Assembly (NCBI GenBank): GCA_964446945.1 | Contig: CAYUQO010000003.1 | Coordinates: 248,001-312,000 of the forward strand | DNA length: 64,000 nt | Direction: 5' to 3' | DNA from: CAIYRG01 sp964446945 | GTDB taxonomy: Bacteria > Pseudomonadota > Alphaproteobacteria > Micropepsales > Micropepsaceae | In this document: positions 61,695-64,000 of the stretch, piece after piece | How positions within the stretch are numbered: position 1 is the first letter of the stretch | How the letters are laid out: the number at the start of each line of letters is the position of its first letter | The notes under the pieces: generated by a model | Told to the model about the DNA's origin: nothing | Databases searched by the model: none | Seen by the model: the letters and a program-made list of their open reading frames with translations, nothing else | Translations under genes and position numbers: made by a program

Positions 61695-63446
61695 ATGGCG
61701 CAAGACGCGGCCCCCGGCGCAATCGAAATCGAGATCATCAAGTCGAGCCTGTCGGGCATTGTGCAGGAGATGCAGAACTCGCTGTTCCGCACCGGCTATT
61801 CGACGATCGTGCGCGAATCCCAGGATGCCTCCTGTGCGATCATGGACGCGAACGCGCAGGTGATCGCGCAGCATGTCGTGCTGCCCCTGCATATGGGCGC
61901 TTTTCCGGCCTGCTGCGCTGCGGTGATGAAGGCATATGGGGACGACATCGCGGAAGGCGACGCGTTTCTCATCAACCATCCTTATGAAGGTGGCAGCCCG
62001 CATGCGCCCGACATGGCGGTACTCACGCCGATCTTCAATGATGGCCGGCTGATCGGCTATTGCGGGTCGATTGCCCACAAAAGCGATATTGGCGGCCCGG
62101 TGCCGGGGTCCTGTTCCGGGCAGGCGCGGGAGACCTTCAATGAAGGGCTGCATCTGCCGGCGGTGCGCTATGTTCGCCGCGGCAGCGTCAACGCTGAAAT
62201 CGAACGGATTATCGCCGCCAATAGCCGAACGCCCGAGTTGGTGCTGGGCGACATTCGCGGTCAGACGGGCGCCTGCCGCCTCGGCGAGCAGCGCGTCGGC
62301 GAACTGATCGGCAAATTTGGTGAAGCCACATCGCTGCGCGCTTTCGATCGGCTCCTTGAAATCACCGCGCAACGGATGAAAGCGGCGATTGCAGATTGGG
62401 CCGATGGCCGCTTCGAGGCTGAGCGTTTCATCGACGATGACGGAATCGAACTGAATAAACCGGTTCGCATCCATGTCGTTGTTGAGAAACGTGGGAACCA
62501 TATCGCGCTGGATTTTTCCGCGTCTGCGGACCAGACACGCGGACCAGCCAATGTCAGGCCGCCTCTGGTGCGAGCTGCCTCAGCCTATGTGCTCATTTCC
62601 CTGGTGGACCCGCTGATTTTCATCAACAGCGGAATCCTGAGTGTGCTTGAGGTCAGGACCCGGGAGGGCAGCATTCTCAATCCGCGCTTCCCTGCTCCCG
62701 TGAACACCTACAACGCGACCGTCCATGCCATGGTCGAAGCGCTGTTTGACGCTCTGTCGCATTGTGTGCCGGCGCGTGCCCGCGCCGACGGATGCGGCAG
62801 CCGTTCGATCATTATCGGCGGCCGCACGACATCGGCGGGTAAGACCTATGTGCAATATGAAATTGTCGGTGGGGGGGCTGGCGGACGGGCATCACGCGAT
62901 GGCGCCTCCGGTACGACTGTCAATCAGAGCAACGCCAAAATCGCGCCCATTGAGATTATCGAAAGCGAATTTCCCACGCGCATAGAACGGTTCGAGCTTA
63001 TTCGCGATTCCGGTGGGGCCGGAAAATTCCGCGGCGGACTGGGAATCCTGCGCGAATATGTCAATCTCGCGGAAGCCCGGTTTTCGATCCGCTCGTCCAA
63101 ACACGTGATTCCACCGCACGGCGTCGCCGGTGGAAATGACGGACGCTGCGGCGACCTGACGATCAATCCGGACACGGCGGACGCAAAGCATCTGCCGACG
63201 CGCTACGCCGATTATCCGCTGAAAGCGCGCGACGTGTTTCGCCTCGAAACACCGGGCGGAGGTGGCCTTGGAAATCCGTTTGAACGTGATCCGGACAGCG
63301 TTCTCAATGATGTCATACAGGGTTATGTCTCGCCCGCGAAGGCAGCCACGGATTACGGCGTTGCGGTCACGGCGACGGCAGAGGATTGGGCCATAGATCA
63401 TGAGGCGACGCAGCGTCTGCGGTCGCTCCGCAGCAACAGGGAATAG
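61695..63446 (+). CDS. hyuB: Hydantoinase/oxoprolinase family subunit B
   Basis: 583 residues from ATG 61695, behind GGGGAGG; an earlier start inside hyuA is ignored. Signatures: IEIIKSSLSGIVQEMQNSLF, RTGYSTIVRESQDASCAI, FLINHPYEGGSPHAPDM, GFCGSIAHKSDIGG-like YCGSIAHKSDIGG, and LETPGGGGLGNPFERDP at the end. It pairs with HyuA. Next gene starts 3 bases later. Together they suggest ATP-dependent processing of a cyclic amide, lactam or ketone. Confidence 0.93.
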   Translation: MAQDAAPGAIEIEIIKSSLSGIVQEMQNSLFRTGYSTIVRESQDASCAIMDANAQVIAQHVVLPLHMGAFPACCAAVMKAYGDDIAEGDAFLINHPYEGGSPHAPDMAVLTPIFNDGRLIGYCGSIAHKSDIGGPVPGSCSGQARETFNEGLHLPAVRYVRRGSVNAEIERIIAANSRTPELVLGDIRGQTGACRLGEQRVGELIGKFGEATSLRAFDRLLEITAQRMKAAIADWADGRFEAERFIDDDGIELNKPVRIHVVVEKRGNHIALDFSASADQTRGPANVRPPLVRAASAYVLISLVDPLIFINSGILSVLEVRTREGSILNPRFPAPVNTYNATVHAMVEALFDALSHCVPARARADGCGSRSIIIGGRTTSAGKTYVQYEIVGGGAGGRASRDGASGTTVNQSNAKIAPIEIIESEFPTRIERFELIRDSGGAGKFRGGLGILREYVNLAEARFSIRSSKHVIPPHGVAGGNDGRCGDLTINPDTADAKHLPTRYADYPLKARDVFRLETPGGGGLGNPFERDPDSVLNDVIQGYVSPAKAATDYGVAVTATAEDWAIDHEATQRLRSLRSNRE

Positions 63447-63449
63447 CAA

Positions 63450-64000
63450 ATGGGCGTGCTTAGAACGGGCGTGATCGGATTGGGTGCAATGGGCTTCCAG
63501 ATGGCTCGCCACATGGTGAACAAGGGATTCGAAGTCACAGGTTGCGACGTCGCACCAGGGCCGGTCGCACGCGCGGCCGATGCGGGCGTGAAGATCGCCG
63601 GCAGTGCAGCGGAAGTTGGCGCACGGTCCGACGTCGTCATTGTGATGGTTGCGACCGATAAGCAAGTGAAGGACGTGATTCTTCAGTCCGGCCTGCTGGA
63701 GCGGATGGCTCCCGGCGGCGTCATCTGCGTCTCCAGCTCGACCTCGCCTGAGACGGCGCGCGAACTCGAAGCGGCGTGCGACAAATGCCGGATCGGTTTC
63801 CTGGACACTCCAGTCGTGCTGGGACAGGAGGCCGCCGACAGCGGCACGCTCACGGTGTTCTGCGGCGGGCGTGCCGAAGCGTTCGAAAAGGCGCAACCCG
63901 TCCTTTCGGCTTTCGGCGCCAATGTTATGCATGTCGGCACCTGTGGCATGGGACAGCTCACCAAGACCGCAAACAACATGCTTTTGTGGGCCTGCATGGC
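63450..64000 (+). CDS. 3-hydroxyisobutyrate dehydrogenase-family oxidoreductase (truncated by window end)
   Basis: The first 183 residues are visible from ATG 63450, 3 bases after hyuB. Rossmann VIGLGAMGFQMARHMVNKGF at the start, VIVMVATDKQVKDVI, then VCVSSSTSPETARELE (the substrate-loop SSTSP in place of the usual DxST), LDTPVVLGQEAADSGTL and catalytic-Lys region GMGQLTKTANNML. These are beta-hydroxyacid dehydrogenases acting on hydroxyisobutyrate, tartronate semialdehyde or similar. It probably reduces or oxidises a product of the HyuAB step. Confidence 0.88.
   Translation, partial: MGVLRTGVIGLGAMGFQMARHMVNKGFEVTGCDVAPGPVARAADAGVKIAGSAAEVGARSDVVIVMVATDKQVKDVILQSGLLERMAPGGVICVSSSTSPETARELEAACDKCRIGFLDTPVVLGQEAADSGTLTVFCGGRAEAFEKAQPVLSAFGANVMHVGTCGMGQLTKTANNMLLWACM

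Noticed and set aside
62892..63932. Open frame on the minus strand spanning hyuB and the dehydrogenase gene
   Set aside because: It crosses a real gene junction on the other strand and has no protein-like motifs.

Overview
The window looks like a chromosomal segment of a free-living alphaproteobacterium with moderately high GC. This rests on gene content and style: a Caulobacter/Rhizomicrobium-type TonB receptor, CaiB/MaoC/CitE modules, rhizobial-type GlgE and TreS-maltokinase fusions, a transaldolase-glucose-6-phosphate isomerase fusion, an egtB-egtD pair, and a palindromic intergenic repeat common in alphaproteobacteria. The genus cannot be fixed from the sequence. I saw no phage, transposase, integrase or CRISPR array.

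Layout. (1) 1-3.4 kb: a truncated TonB-dependent receptor, tRNA-Thr(UGU), and a small secreted protein with heptad repeats. (2) 3.4-12.4 kb: an F420 pair (cofE and a divergent F420:NADP oxidoreductase), then a leftward run of acyl-CoA genes: CoA-transferase alpha/beta, a luciferase-like F420 oxidoreductase, an alpha/beta hydrolase, acyl-CoA dehydrogenase, CitE-like lyase, MaoC hydratase and a class III CoA-transferase. (3) 12.5-18.0 kb: a duplicated Tat-small-subunit plus GMC oxidoreductase module ending in one cytochrome c, behind a 12-bp leader stem-loop. (4) 18.0-20.3 kb: a fumarylacetoacetase-like hydrolase and an aromatic-acid-type MFS transporter. (5) 20.3-26.7 kb: glgA, glgX and glgP. 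(6) 27.0-29.1 kb: stress-type genes (PRC barrel, DUF1328, hemerythrin, UdgX) with two large related palindromes. (7) 29.2-42.7 kb: a tightly overlapping operon glgE, treS-mak, glgB, glgX, malQ, DUF72 in which every start codon is GTG. (8) 42.7-55.4 kb: a diheme cytochrome c, pgm, then tkt, tal-pgi, gnd, zwf, egtB, egtD. (9) 55.4-64 kb: a little-characterised catabolic cluster (substrate-binding protein lacking a signal peptide, cupin, DUF2848, two VOC dioxygenase-like proteins, a small membrane protein, HyuA, HyuB, and a truncated hydroxyisobutyrate-dehydrogenase-like gene).

How the genes work together. Regions 5, 7 and 8 form a carbon-storage and sugar-phosphate supercluster. GlgA/GlgB and the trehalose route (TreS-maltokinase, then GlgE, then GlgB) build branched glucan. 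GlgP, GlgX and MalQ take it apart. Pgm links glucose-1-phosphate to glucose-6-phosphate. Zwf, Gnd, Tkt and Tal-Pgi run the pentose phosphate cycle, and the ergothioneine genes are attached to that reductant-producing unit. glgC is not in the window. Regions 2 to 4 and 9 are accessory catabolic modules of unproven substrate.

The most notable items are the paired palindromes with compensatory changes (28283-28442), the Cys4 motif in both GMC subunits, F420 genes in an apparent alphaproteobacterium, a hairpin that masks or bridges the ribosome site of the MFS gene, and the unassigned VOC/DUF2848/HyuAB cluster.
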